From positions 59,742 to 123,741 of the forward strand of contig JAEYAO010000025.1 in assembly GCA_023456105.1 (NCBI GenBank): 64,000 nt of DNA. The letters are read 5' to 3'. This DNA comes from Pseudomonadota bacterium. GTDB lineage: Bacteria; Pseudomonadota; Alphaproteobacteria; Caulobacterales; Caulobacteraceae. Positions 9,045 to 17,397 of the stretch are shown one piece after another (position 1 is the first letter of the stretch; the number at the start of each line of letters is the position of its first letter). A program made the translations under genes and the position numbers. The notes under the pieces were generated by a model, which ran no database searches, was not told the DNA's origin, and worked only from the letters and a program-made list of their open reading frames with translations.

Positions 9045-9869
9045 CTATTCAGCCTCGATGCGGTCGCGCGCGGTCGCAATCAACAGCAAGCCTATAATGT
9101 TGAGCACAATAGCCCATCCTAACGGGTAAAGAGGGGAGTAATGCGTCGGAACATACTCGCCGAAAACGCCCGCCCTCATCATTTCAACGCAATGAACAAA
9201 CGGTATCATCAGATAGTATTTCTGTACCGCCGACGGAAACCAAGAAACCATTGCAAAGGCCCCCGACAACGGGATCATCAAATATCCAATCAACCCTGTA
9301 ATCCGCTCAACAAACTCAAATCTGATCGAAAGCCCTGTCAGTATAAGCGCAAAGCCTGCCGAAAGAAACCCAAGCGTGAACCAGCCGTAATAAAACAGGA
9401 GATAATCATGAGGAAGCTTTACCTGACCAATCATGATCAGGACCATATACACAATAAAGTAAGCAGTTGTCGCGCCCCCAAACTCTAGGAGCAGCCTTGA
9501 GGAAAGTATATGGAGTGGCGTCACGTGCCGGTGATAAAGGATGCCGATATTGGCTTGCAGCGCGACGGTCAGGTAACTGATAAAATGTCTTATCAGGATG
9601 ATTGACAGATAACCGGTCATCACGAACGGCGCGAGGCGGACGCCATGCTCGTAGCTGGGCTTGGTGACGCTCCAGAGCGCCATCACCCCAAAGGTGAAAA
9701 TGAGCGGCTCGCCAATAAGCCAGGCGAACCCGAGCCCTTCCCGACCAAAGCGGGTAATGACCTCTCTCATCATCAAGGCGGTGACGATGCGCGTGTTGCG
9801 GCGCACCCCCGCCCAAATGGCGAAGAGGGACGGTCGCGAAGAACGCGGAGAGAAAGTATTTAGAGACAT
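9045..9869 (-). CDS. kpsM: KpsM-like capsule polysaccharide ABC-2 permease
   Basis: This 274-residue integral membrane protein has about six helices, including FTFGVMALWSVTKPS, YFIVYMVLIMIGQV and a C-terminal LGWAIVLNIIGLLLIATA. It has the ABC-2 family profile (REVITRFGREGLGFAWLIGE near residue 40). It would form the inner-membrane pore used with the KpsT-like ATPase. The gene opens the kpsM-E-T run; its start is 29 bases after the stop of the glycosyltransferase gene. Its base composition is noticeably lower in GC than the neighbourhood, especially from about 9100 to 9500 where A- and T-ending codons are common. This suggests recent transfer or relaxed codon use in this part of the locus. 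Confidence 0.9.
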   Translation of the reverse strand: MSLNTFSPRSSRPSLFAIWAGVRRNTRIVTALMMREVITRFGREGLGFAWLIGEPLIFTFGVMALWSVTKPSYEHGVRLAPFVMTGYLSIILIRHFISYLTVALQANIGILYHRHVTPLHILSSRLLLEFGGATTAYFIVYMVLIMIGQVKLPHDYLLFYYGWFTLGFLSAGFALILTGLSIRFEFVERITGLIGYLMIPLSGAFAMVSWFPSAVQKYYLMIPFVHCVEMMRAGVFGEYVPTHYSPLYPLGWAIVLNIIGLLLIATARDRIEAE

Positions 9870-9898
9870 TCGGCCTGAAGGTAACCCAGACGACGGTA

Positions 9899-11221
9899 TT
9901 ACGCGCCCGAGGGCGTAACGCCAATGGCGGAATAGGCGCCCAGAAGGCGATCACGATAGGCTTGAGGGTTGAACTTGGCGGCTTGACCTCGCCCGCACAA
10001 CTCCAGTTCAGCCCTCAAGCCATCGTCGCCGTCGAGCGCTTGGATGCCCTTAGCTATGGCTTGAACATCGTAAGGATCAACAATCACCGCTGCATCCCCT
10101 GCGACCTCCGAAAGAGCGCCGCCCGTCGAGGTGAGCACGGCCGTCGAAAGAGCCATCGCTTCCAGCACAGGCAGACCAAACCCCTCGTAGAGGGACGGAA
10201 ACAACACTGCCTTGGCGCCACGGATCATGCTGATCAGCAGAGGGAACGACATGTAGTCGTACTGAAGAATGCGGCCTGCGGCGGGAACGCCGTCCCTTTT
10301 CACCTGCGCCAGCAGGGCCGTTTCCCCCTCGTCTAGCCATGATCGCCCTCCCACCAGGACCAAGGGGCCCGTCACGCCGGAAGAAAGATAGGCCTCCACG
10401 ATGCGGCCAAGGTTCTTCTTCGGCTCGACCGCGCCAAAGTGCAGGAAATACTCCTTCCACCCCAGATTGAAGACGCGCTCCAGTTCCAGTGCGACCTCGT
10501 CTTGGCTCCGCGCCAGCAACTCCTTGGGAAAATCGACGGCCTGATATGTATTCGTGACCCGGCCTTCGTCGACGCCAAGCAGGCGCACGACGTCTTGGCG
10601 GGTCGTTTCAGAGACCACCACGATGTGGTCCGCCCGCGCGGCCATCTCGAGACTCAACGCCATATAGCGGGATTTATCGCCCAGGGTCGTGTGCGGCAGA
10701 CGCAGAGGGATGAGGTCGTGAAAGGTGTATATGTTCGGACAGCCCCTAGCGTAAACCGGGACTAGGGACGTCCAGTGCATCACGTCAGGAGGAAGCGCCT
10801 CAGCCGCAGCCTTGAACGTGACCGGCGTCGCACTTCCGTAGCGCTGAAAGCATCGGTTGGCGCGCGCGAAAATATCCTGGGACATCCAAAAAAGGTCGGC
10901 CGCAGGGGGTGTCCCCAACGGCCAGATCACCTCGCCCGAAGGGGTTATGGGATAGGCTGACCGGCCAAACTGCGAGAGCAATGTCTCCCCAAAACGCTTG
11001 ACCTTGTCACGACGCGTGGCTTTCGGCGCGATGGGTCGCGCGTCTACAAGCAGCGCCTCGTTCAGCACGTTGGAAGCCGCATGTTTGGCTGGCGGCCCGT
11101 AGAGAACTTGCGTCCCCAAGCCCGAAGCCCTCGCGACGTCCAGCAGATTCCTGCCATAGGTGGCAATGCCGGATCCCTTTGGCATCGCCAAGTTGAAGCC
11201 GTCGATGCAGATCGATGCCAT
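9899..11221 (-). CDS. GT4-family glycosyltransferase
   Basis: This 440-residue GT-B fold enzyme starts with ICIDGFNLAMPKGSGIATYG, the usual N-terminal loop of GT4 enzymes that begin with a GI(A/G)xYxRNL motif. The C-terminal domain contains FLHFGAVEPKKNLGRIVEAY and the donor-site region LFPSLYEGFGLPVLEAMA with its EX7E pair. It would transfer a sugar from a nucleotide donor to a polysaccharide or lipid acceptor at the inner face of the membrane; wbaZ-like mannosyl- and rhamnosyltransferases have this architecture. It is the first gene of the minus-strand capsule export run and probably shares its promoter, which would lie in the 65 bases before the putA stop. Donor and acceptor cannot be assigned. 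Confidence 0.88.
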   Translation of the reverse strand: MASICIDGFNLAMPKGSGIATYGRNLLDVARASGLGTQVLYGPPAKHAASNVLNEALLVDARPIAPKATRRDKVKRFGETLLSQFGRSAYPITPSGEVIWPLGTPPAADLFWMSQDIFARANRCFQRYGSATPVTFKAAAEALPPDVMHWTSLVPVYARGCPNIYTFHDLIPLRLPHTTLGDKSRYMALSLEMAARADHIVVVSETTRQDVVRLLGVDEGRVTNTYQAVDFPKELLARSQDEVALELERVFNLGWKEYFLHFGAVEPKKNLGRIVEAYLSSGVTGPLVLVGGRSWLDEGETALLAQVKRDGVPAAGRILQYDYMSFPLLISMIRGAKAVLFPSLYEGFGLPVLEAMALSTAVLTSTGGALSEVAGDAAVIVDPYDVQAIAKGIQALDGDDGLRAELELCGRGQAAKFNPQAYRDRLLGAYSAIGVTPSGA

Positions 11222-11286
11222 CGATATCCTGCCATGAGAGGTCGGCCGGCCATGGACGACACACGGTCGGCCTGGTCAACCCCAAG

Positions 11287-14200
11287 CTATAGATTCAACA
11301 GCGCCGGATCCCCACCCTGCGCGGCGATATTGATGCTCACCGCCTTTTCCGCTGCATAGCGGATCAGGCTGTTCGGGCCGCCCGCCTTGGGGCCGGTGCC
11401 CGACAGGCCCTCGCCGCCGAATGGCTGAACACCCACGACCGCGCCGGTGATCGAGCGGTTGACGTAGACGTTGCCCGCGGGGACCAGCGACATGACCTCG
11501 TCGGCGAAGGCCTCGATGCGGCTGTGCACGCCCAGCGTCAGGCCGTAGCCGCGTGCGGCCAGCTTGCCCGCGACCGTCTTCAGCTCTGACGGATCATAGC
11601 GATAGACGTGCAGCACGGGTCCGAACACCTCGCGCTCCAAGAAGTCCGGGGTCGGGATTTCGGCGATGGTGGGGGCGAACAGGTCGCCCTTCTCCGAGCC
11701 CATCGGCAGGGCGGCGCGGGCGACGATCTTGGCCTCGCGCGACAGGCGCTCGACATGGGCCTCCAGCGCGCGCCGCGATTCCGGATCGATCACCGGGCCG
11801 ATGTCGGTCTTCGGGTCGGCGGGGTCGCCCACCGCCTGCACCGCCAGGGCGCCCTTCAGCCCCTCGATCAGGGCGTCGGCGGAATCCCTGGGCGCATAGA
11901 GGACGCGCAAGGCCGAGCAGCGCTGGCCGGCCGAGCCGAAGGCCGACAGGATCACGTCGTCGATGACCTGCTCCTTCAGCGCGGTGGTGTCGATGAACAT
12001 GCCGTTCAGGCCGCCGGTCTCGGCGATGAAGGGAATGATGGCGCCCGGCCGCGCGGCGATCGAGCGGTTGATGGCGGCGGCCGTGTCGGTGCCACCGGTG
12101 AAGGCGACGCCGTCGACGCCCCGATGCGACACCAGCGCCGCGCCGACCGTCTCGCCACGGCCCGGGACAAGGGCCAGCAGATCCGGGTTCAGCCCCGCCT
12201 TGTGATACAGGCGCACCGCCTCGGCGGCGACCAGCGGCGTCTGCTCGGCCGGCTTGGCCAGGACGGCGTTGCCGGCGGCCAGGGCCGCGGCGATCTGGCC
12301 GGTGAAGATGGCGAGCGGGAAGTTCCACGGCGAGATGCAGGCGAAGACGCCGCGCCCGTGCAGGAACAGCTGGTTGGTCTCGCCGGTCGGTCCCTTCAGC
12401 GTCTCAGGGCCCGCGAAGTCGCGCTCGGCCAGAAGGGCGTAATAGCGGCAGAAATCGGCCGCCTCGCGCACCTCGGCCACGCCGTCGTTCAGGGTCTTGC
12501 CCGCCTCTCGGCTGAGCAGGGCGACCAGCCGGTCCAGGTCGGCCTCCAGCGCGTCGGCCATGGCGCGCAAGGTCACGGCGCGCTTGGCGCCGCCCTGACG
12601 GTCCCATTTGACCTGGGCGTTCGCGGCGGCCACGGCGGCGGCGTCGATGTCGGCCGGCTCGGCTTCCGAGACGTGGCCCAGCACCTGCGACCGGTCGAAG
12701 GGGTTGGTCACGGCCTGAGCGTCGACGCCGGCGCGCAGCTTGCCGCCGATGATCGGACCCGAGGTCAGCTTCTCGCGGTCCACCAACTCCAGCGCCTTCG
12801 CATGCCGCTCGCGGTCAGCGGCCTGGGAATAGTCGCGGCCGAGGGAGTTCTGACGATCGCCGTACATGTCTTTCGGAACCGGAATCTTGGGGTGACGGTC
12901 GGGCGCCTGCTCGACCAGGGAGACGGGATCGGCCGCGACGGCCGCGGCGGGCACGCGCTCATCCAGCAAGGCGTGGACGAAGGAGGAGTTGGCGCCGTTC
13001 TCCAACAGGCGACGCACCAGATAGGGCAGCAGCTCCTCGTGGCCGCCGACGGGCGCATAGGCCCGCACGATCACGGTCTCGTCGGACCATCGCTCGGCGG
13101 CGGCGTCGTACAGGGCCTCGCCCATGCCGTGCAGGCGCTGGTGCTCCACCGTGACGCCGCGGTCGCGCGCCATGCGGCGCACGGCGGCCAGGGTGTGGGC
13201 GTTGTGGCTGGCGAATTGCGAATAGATCGCCGGCGAGGCCTGGATCATGGCGCGGGCGCAGACCAGATAGTTCAGGTCGGTCGCCGCCTTGGTCGTGAAC
13301 ACTGGATAGTCGGTGCGGCCGAACACCTGGGCGCGCTTGATCTCGGTGTCCCAATAGGCGCCCTTGACCAGGCGCACCATCAGCCGGCGGCCCGAGCGGC
13401 GGGCCAGGTCGGCGACCCGCTGGATCGTCTCCAGCCCGCGCTTCTGATAGGCCTGAACCGCCAGACCCAGGCCGGTCCAGCCGCCCAGATCGGCCTCATG
13501 CGCCAGACGGTCCAGAAGCTTCAGCGACAGGGCCAGCCGGTCGGCCTCCTCGGCGTCCATGGTGAAGTTGATGTCGTGCTTGGCCGCGATCCGGGCCAGG
13601 CGCAGCACGCGCGGATACAGCGTGGCCCACACGCCGTCCTCCTGTGTCGCCTCATAGCGGGGCGACAGGGCCGACAGCTTCACCGAGACGCCGTGCCCAT
13701 GCTCCGGCCCCTGCCCCGTGGCGGTCCGGCCTACCGCCTCGATGGCGTCGGCGTAGATCTGCTCATAGCGGTCGGCGTCGGCCAGGGTCCGGGCGCCCTC
13801 GCCCAGCATGTCGAAACTGCACAGCCAGCCCTCGCGGTTCGATCGCTTCAGCGCCGCCTGGATGGTGCGGCCCACCACGAACTGCTCGCCCATGATCTTG
13901 ACGGCGGTGGCCACCGCCTGGCGGATCACAGGCTCGCCCAGACGACCGGCGATGCGTTTCAGGAAGCCGGGCAGGTCGGTCCTGGCCTCGTCGTCCACAT
14001 CCACCAGCTTGCCGGTCAGCATCAGGCCCCAGGTCGAGGCGTTGACGAACAGGCTGTCGGACTGGCCCAGGTGCGAGGCCCAGTCGGCCGAGCCGATCTT
14101 CTCGGCGATCAGCCGATCCCGCGTCTCCTCGTCCGGCACGCGCAGCAGGGCCTCGGCCAGGCACATCAGCGCCAGGCCCTCGCGGGTGCCTAGGCTGAAC

Positions 14201-14418
14201 TGCTGCAGGAAGCTCTCGACCACCCCCTGCTTCCTCTGGCTGCGGCGGGCGTGTTCGACCAGGTCGATCGCCTCGGCCACGACCGCTTCGCGTTCGCCGG
14301 CGTCCAGCGGCGTGAGCGCCAGATTGTCGGCGACGGCCGCGCGTTCGTCGCGGAACTTGTGATGATCCAGGCCGTCCCAGACGGCCAGGCTCGACGGGTT
14401 GAAGGCGGGCGACGTCAT
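11287..14418 (-). CDS. putA: Bifunctional proline dehydrogenase / L-glutamate gamma-semialdehyde dehydrogenase PutA
   Basis: PutA oxidises proline to glutamate in two steps, an FAD-dependent dehydrogenase followed by an NAD-dependent aldehyde dehydrogenase joined by a substrate tunnel. The ATG at 14418 gives 1,043 residues; longer extension of the frame to 15072 only shadows the regulator gene. The proline dehydrogenase barrel covers about 90-480, with MDAEEADRLALSL and RLVKGAYWDTEIKRAQ. The aldehyde dehydrogenase half (about 540-1010) has general-base Glu at about 800 (AETGG) and catalytic Cys at about 834 (GQRCSAL), at the usual spacing. There is no ribbon-helix-helix DNA-binding domain, so this is the short, non-autoregulatory type. 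Control is probably by the divergent Lrp-type gene. Confidence 0.97.
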   Translation of the reverse strand: MTSPAFNPSSLAVWDGLDHHKFRDERAAVADNLALTPLDAGEREAVVAEAIDLVEHARRSQRKQGVVESFLQQFSLGTREGLALMCLAEALLRVPDEETRDRLIAEKIGSADWASHLGQSDSLFVNASTWGLMLTGKLVDVDDEARTDLPGFLKRIAGRLGEPVIRQAVATAVKIMGEQFVVGRTIQAALKRSNREGWLCSFDMLGEGARTLADADRYEQIYADAIEAVGRTATGQGPEHGHGVSVKLSALSPRYEATQEDGVWATLYPRVLRLARIAAKHDINFTMDAEEADRLALSLKLLDRLAHEADLGGWTGLGLAVQAYQKRGLETIQRVADLARRSGRRLMVRLVKGAYWDTEIKRAQVFGRTDYPVFTTKAATDLNYLVCARAMIQASPAIYSQFASHNAHTLAAVRRMARDRGVTVEHQRLHGMGEALYDAAAERWSDETVIVRAYAPVGGHEELLPYLVRRLLENGANSSFVHALLDERVPAAAVAADPVSLVEQAPDRHPKIPVPKDMYGDRQNSLGRDYSQAADRERHAKALELVDREKLTSGPIIGGKLRAGVDAQAVTNPFDRSQVLGHVSEAEPADIDAAAVAAANAQVKWDRQGGAKRAVTLRAMADALEADLDRLVALLSREAGKTLNDGVAEVREAADFCRYYALLAERDFAGPETLKGPTGETNQLFLHGRGVFACISPWNFPLAIFTGQIAAALAAGNAVLAKPAEQTPLVAAEAVRLYHKAGLNPDLLALVPGRGETVGAALVSHRGVDGVAFTGGTDTAAAINRSIAARPGAIIPFIAETGGLNGMFIDTTALKEQVIDDVILSAFGSAGQRCSALRVLYAPRDSADALIEGLKGALAVQAVGDPADPKTDIGPVIDPESRRALEAHVERLSREAKIVARAALPMGSEKGDLFAPTIAEIPTPDFLEREVFGPVLHVYRYDPSELKTVAGKLAARGYGLTLGVHSRIEAFADEVMSLVPAGNVYVNRSITGAVVGVQPFGGEGLSGTGPKAGGPNSLIRYAAEKAVSINIAAQGGDPALLNL

Positions 14419-14440
14419 CGGCGGACAAATCCTGTGGATT

Positions 14441-14456
14441 TCCGGTATATGCCGGA
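14441..14456. promoter_or_regulatory. Palindrome upstream of putA, candidate Lrp/PutR operator
   Basis: TCCGGTATATGCCGGA is an inverted repeat with five-base arms around an AT-rich centre, 23 bases before the putA start in the putA-lrp intergenic gap. Lrp/AsnC regulators bind such imperfect palindromes with flexible centres. Function is inferred from position. Confidence 0.45.
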
Positions 14457-14491
14457 GTTCATTGAAGGTGCTTCGTATGATAGGCTCTGTT

Positions 14492-14508
14492 GCCGAAGAT
14501 CGTTCGGC
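14492..14508. promoter_or_regulatory. Inverted repeat just upstream of the lrp-type gene
   Basis: GCCGAA-GATCG-TTCGGC has perfect six-base arms, ending 18 bases before the chosen start codon of the regulator. It could be a second operator giving autoregulation, or a leader hairpin overlapping the ribosome-binding region. Confidence 0.4.
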
Positions 14509-14526
14509 GTCGCCACCCGCTTTCCG

Positions 14527-14988
14527 ATGATTGACATAGACTCCGTGGACCGGCGCATCCTGCGGGTGCTCCAGTCCGACGCACGCGTCTCCAACGCCGA
14601 ACTGGCCCGGCGCTGCAACCTGTCGCCCGCCGCCTGTTTCGAGCGGGTCCGGCGGCTGCGCGCAAGGAAGGTCATCACCGGCTACGCCGCCCTGATCGAC
14701 CCGGCCCAGGTCGGCCGCGACCTGCTGATCTTCGTGGAGGTCCTCCTGGACCGGACCACCGGCGACGTCTTCGAAGCCTTCGCAGAGGCGGTGCGGCGCC
14801 AGCCCGAGGTGCTGGAGTGCCACATGGTCGCCGGCGGCTTCGACTATCTGATCAAGGCGCGCGTCGGCGACATGGACGCCTATCGCGCCTTTCTCGGCGA
14901 CGTGCTGGTGAAGATGCCCGGCGTGCGGGAGACCCGAACCTATGCGGTGTTGGAAGAGGTCAAGTCGACGACGGTGCTGCCGCTCTAG
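14527..14988 (+). CDS. Lrp/AsnC-family transcriptional regulator, probable PutR
   Basis: This 153-residue protein has an N-terminal winged helix-turn-helix (DARVSNAELARRCNLSPAAC then RVRRLRARKVITGY) and a C-terminal RAM/ACT ligand domain from about residue 65 (LLIFVEVLLDR, VAGGFDYLIKARVGDM). The length is typical of the family. It is divergent from putA with 108 bases between the starts. In many alphaproteobacteria an Lrp-type activator next to putA switches on proline catabolism when proline is present, so that role is likely here. The start at 14527 was chosen because the protein then begins right before the conserved helix (MIDIDSVDRRILRVL); an in-frame ATG at 14449 would add 26 unconserved residues. 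Confidence 0.9.
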   Translation: MIDIDSVDRRILRVLQSDARVSNAELARRCNLSPAACFERVRRLRARKVITGYAALIDPAQVGRDLLIFVEVLLDRTTGDVFEAFAEAVRRQPEVLECHMVAGGFDYLIKARVGDMDAYRAFLGDVLVKMPGVRETRTYAVLEEVKSTTVLPL

Positions 14989-15095
14989 CGATCCACGCGC
15001 GCTAAAGAGACACACACGAAGGTTGTGGGGTGACGGCGACGGCGGCCTTCCGTAAGAACGGCTCCACCGCAAAGTCCGTCGCGAGCGATCTGTCC

Positions 15096-17312
15096 ATGTC
15101 AGTGATCTTTCCCATCATCATGTGCGGCGGCGCCGGAACGCGGCTTTGGCCCGCCTCTCGTCCGTCGAGGCCGAAACAATTCATACCCCTGGCCGGCAAT
15201 CGGTCGCTCTTCCAGGAAACCGTCGATCGCGTGGCGCCCCTGGCGGGAGAGGACGGCGCGCTCGTGGTGGTGGGCGGCGCGGCGCATCACAGGACCATCC
15301 TCGAACAGTTGGCCGAGATCGGTCGAACGGCCGTCGTGCTGCTTGAACCCGAAGGGCGCGATTCGGCCGCCGCGATGGCGGCGGCGGCGCTTTGGACTAA
15401 GCAGCGCCGTGCAGACGCCGTGAATCTGTTCGTAGCGTCCGACCACCACATCCCGGATCAGCAGGCGTTCCGACTGGCGGCTGAGGCGGCCTGCGCGGCC
15501 GCCACCAAGGGTCGGATCGTCACGCTCGGCGTCGTCCCCACCGCACCTTCCTCCGCCTATGGCTACATAGAACCCGCATCGGCCGGGCTGGCCGAGGTTC
15601 GCGCCTTCGTCGAGAAACCGGACGCCAAGACGGCGGCGCAATACATCGCGAACGGCTATCTCTGGAATAGCGGCAACTTCATCGTTCGCGCGGACGTGCT
15701 CTTCGATGAGATCGAGGTTGCGACCGCCGGCCTGAGCGAAGCTGTCTCGGCCGCCTTGGAGGACGCCACCGTCGATGGGCCGTCCATCTTCCTTGGCGAA
15801 CGATTCTCGTCCGCGCCCAAGATCTCGATCGACTACGCTGTCATGGAGCGCACGCAACGGGCGTCCGTGCTGCCCGTGGATTTCGAATGGTCCGATCTCG
15901 GCGCCTGGGACTCGGTGCATGCTTCCGGGGAAGGCGATGTCGGGCTGCACGTCTTCGAGGACAGCGAGGGCTGTCTCGTTCGCGCCTGCGACGGCGTGAT
16001 GGTCGCCGCGATCGGCCTTTCCAACATCGGCATCATCGTCGAGCAGGACGCCGTGCTGGTGACCGACCTGAAGCGAAGCCAAGACGTCAAGAAGGTCGTC
16101 GAACGCCTGAAGCAGTTGTCGCCGCGCCACCTCGATTTCCAGCAGCCAAAGGAAGAGGACCTGGCGGATGGCGCCGCACGCTTCGCCGCCTGGATGCGGC
16201 AGTCGGCCTTGCCGACCTGGTGCACCCTAGGCCAGAATTCGGCCGGCGGGTTCGAGGAGCTGTTGGGACAGGACGGTCGGCGGCTGGATTCGGCGCGCCG
16301 GGCGCGCGTCCAGGCCCGCCAGATCCAGGTTTACGCTGAAGCGGGGCGCCTGGATTGGTCGGGCCCGTGGGATACGGCAGTGCGGGCGGGCCTGGAATGG
16401 CTGGACGCGAAGTTCCTGAATCCGGACGGTCAGGTCCGCACGCGGCTGTCGTCCGATGGCGCGCCTTTGGACGAGACCGTCACCCTCTACGACCAAGCCT
16501 TCTACATCTTCGCCCTGGCGTCGGCGCATCGCCTGGCGCCGGAACTCGCGAGCGAGAGCACGGCCCGCGCCGTCCGCGATGGATTGCTGGCCCAAGCCCC
16601 TGCGCAAGGCGGCCTGGTCGAGGCCGGCGCGCATCCCTATCAGTCCAACGCCCACATGCATCTGCTCGAAGCGGCCCTGGCCTGGGAAGAGGCGGGCGGC
16701 GACAAGGGCTGGAGCGACCTGGCGGACCGGATCGTCACGCTGGCCCTCACCCGCTTCATCGATCCCGAGACGGGCCTGTTGCGCGAGTTCTTCTCTAAGG
16801 ACTGGTCCCCCGCCCCCGGGCTGGACGGCAGCCTGATCGAGCCGGGACATCAGTTCGAATGGTCATGGCTTCTGACCCGGTATGGCCGCGCCCGTTCCGA
16901 CGCCGCGAGCCTGGAAGCGGCCTGGCGGCTGTTCGAGGGCGGGCTGAAAGGCGTCGACGCCAAGCGCGGCGTGGCCGTGGACGCATGCGACATCGCCGGC
17001 GGCGTTCGCAGCGCCAGGGCGCGGCTGTGGCCGCAGACCGAATGGCTGAAGGCCGCCATGATCCTGGCTGCGACCACCGACGACGCCCGAAGGGACCTCT
17101 GCCTGACCCAGGCCGCCCGGGCACAGCGCGCGCTGTGGCGTTATCTGACGCCGCCGGGTCTATGGCGCGACAAGATGCTGGAGAACGGCAAGTTCATCGA
17201 CGAACCGGCGCCGGCGAGTTCCTTCTATCACATCATGGCGGCCTTCGCGCAGGTCCAGACCTCGTTGGGAGCGCTGAAGCCGTCCATGAAGGGCGCGCTG
17301 GAGCTTCGTTGA
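15096..17312 (+). CDS. Mannose-1-phosphate guanylyltransferase fused to an AGE-family epimerase/isomerase (copy A)
   Basis: The N-terminal 350 residues are a GDP-mannose pyrophosphorylase: CGGAGTRLWPASRPSRPKQF at 9-28, VEKPDAKTAAQYI, GYLWNSGNF and DFEWSDLGAWD. The C-terminal half (about 375-735) is an N-acylglucosamine 2-epimerase-type alpha/alpha barrel with PYQSNAHMHLLEA, EPGHQFEWSWLL and RLWPQTEWLKA, which probably acts as mannose-6-phosphate isomerase. The enzyme would make GDP-mannose from fructose-6-phosphate together with a phosphomannomutase. The start at 15096 matches its paralogue at 25553; a GTG at 15030 has a better upstream GAAGG and would add 22 residues. A glycosyltransferase gene follows 85 bases downstream and may use the product. 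Confidence 0.88.
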   Translation: MSVIFPIIMCGGAGTRLWPASRPSRPKQFIPLAGNRSLFQETVDRVAPLAGEDGALVVVGGAAHHRTILEQLAEIGRTAVVLLEPEGRDSAAAMAAAALWTKQRRADAVNLFVASDHHIPDQQAFRLAAEAACAAATKGRIVTLGVVPTAPSSAYGYIEPASAGLAEVRAFVEKPDAKTAAQYIANGYLWNSGNFIVRADVLFDEIEVATAGLSEAVSAALEDATVDGPSIFLGERFSSAPKISIDYAVMERTQRASVLPVDFEWSDLGAWDSVHASGEGDVGLHVFEDSEGCLVRACDGVMVAAIGLSNIGIIVEQDAVLVTDLKRSQDVKKVVERLKQLSPRHLDFQQPKEEDLADGAARFAAWMRQSALPTWCTLGQNSAGGFEELLGQDGRRLDSARRARVQARQIQVYAEAGRLDWSGPWDTAVRAGLEWLDAKFLNPDGQVRTRLSSDGAPLDETVTLYDQAFYIFALASAHRLAPELASESTARAVRDGLLAQAPAQGGLVEAGAHPYQSNAHMHLLEAALAWEEAGGDKGWSDLADRIVTLALTRFIDPETGLLREFFSKDWSPAPGLDGSLIEPGHQFEWSWLLTRYGRARSDAASLEAAWRLFEGGLKGVDAKRGVAVDACDIAGGVRSARARLWPQTEWLKAAMILAATTDDARRDLCLTQAARAQRALWRYLTPPGLWRDKMLENGKFIDEPAPASSFYHIMAAFAQVQTSLGALKPSMKGALELR

Positions 17313-17397
17313 GATGAAGACGGCATGTCTCGCCTTCGTCATCCGAACCGTCTAGAAGTTCCGCCCTTCGTCCACGGCTCAGGGTCCGCCCGCCTAC

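Noticed and set aside
11608..14193. Long plus-strand open frame (861 codons) antisense to putA
   Set aside because: It mirrors putA codons, is rich in Gly, Arg, His and Gln and shows no domain; typical shadow in high-GC DNA.
14419..15072. N-terminal extension of putA by 218 residues
   Set aside because: The extension runs through the divergent regulator gene and has no homology to the PutA DNA-binding domain; the ATG at 14418 fits.
17313..17397. Weak Pho-box-like heptamers before the SqdX-like gene
   Set aside because: Only about five of seven and four of seven bases match and the spacing is off, unlike the clean site at 62011.
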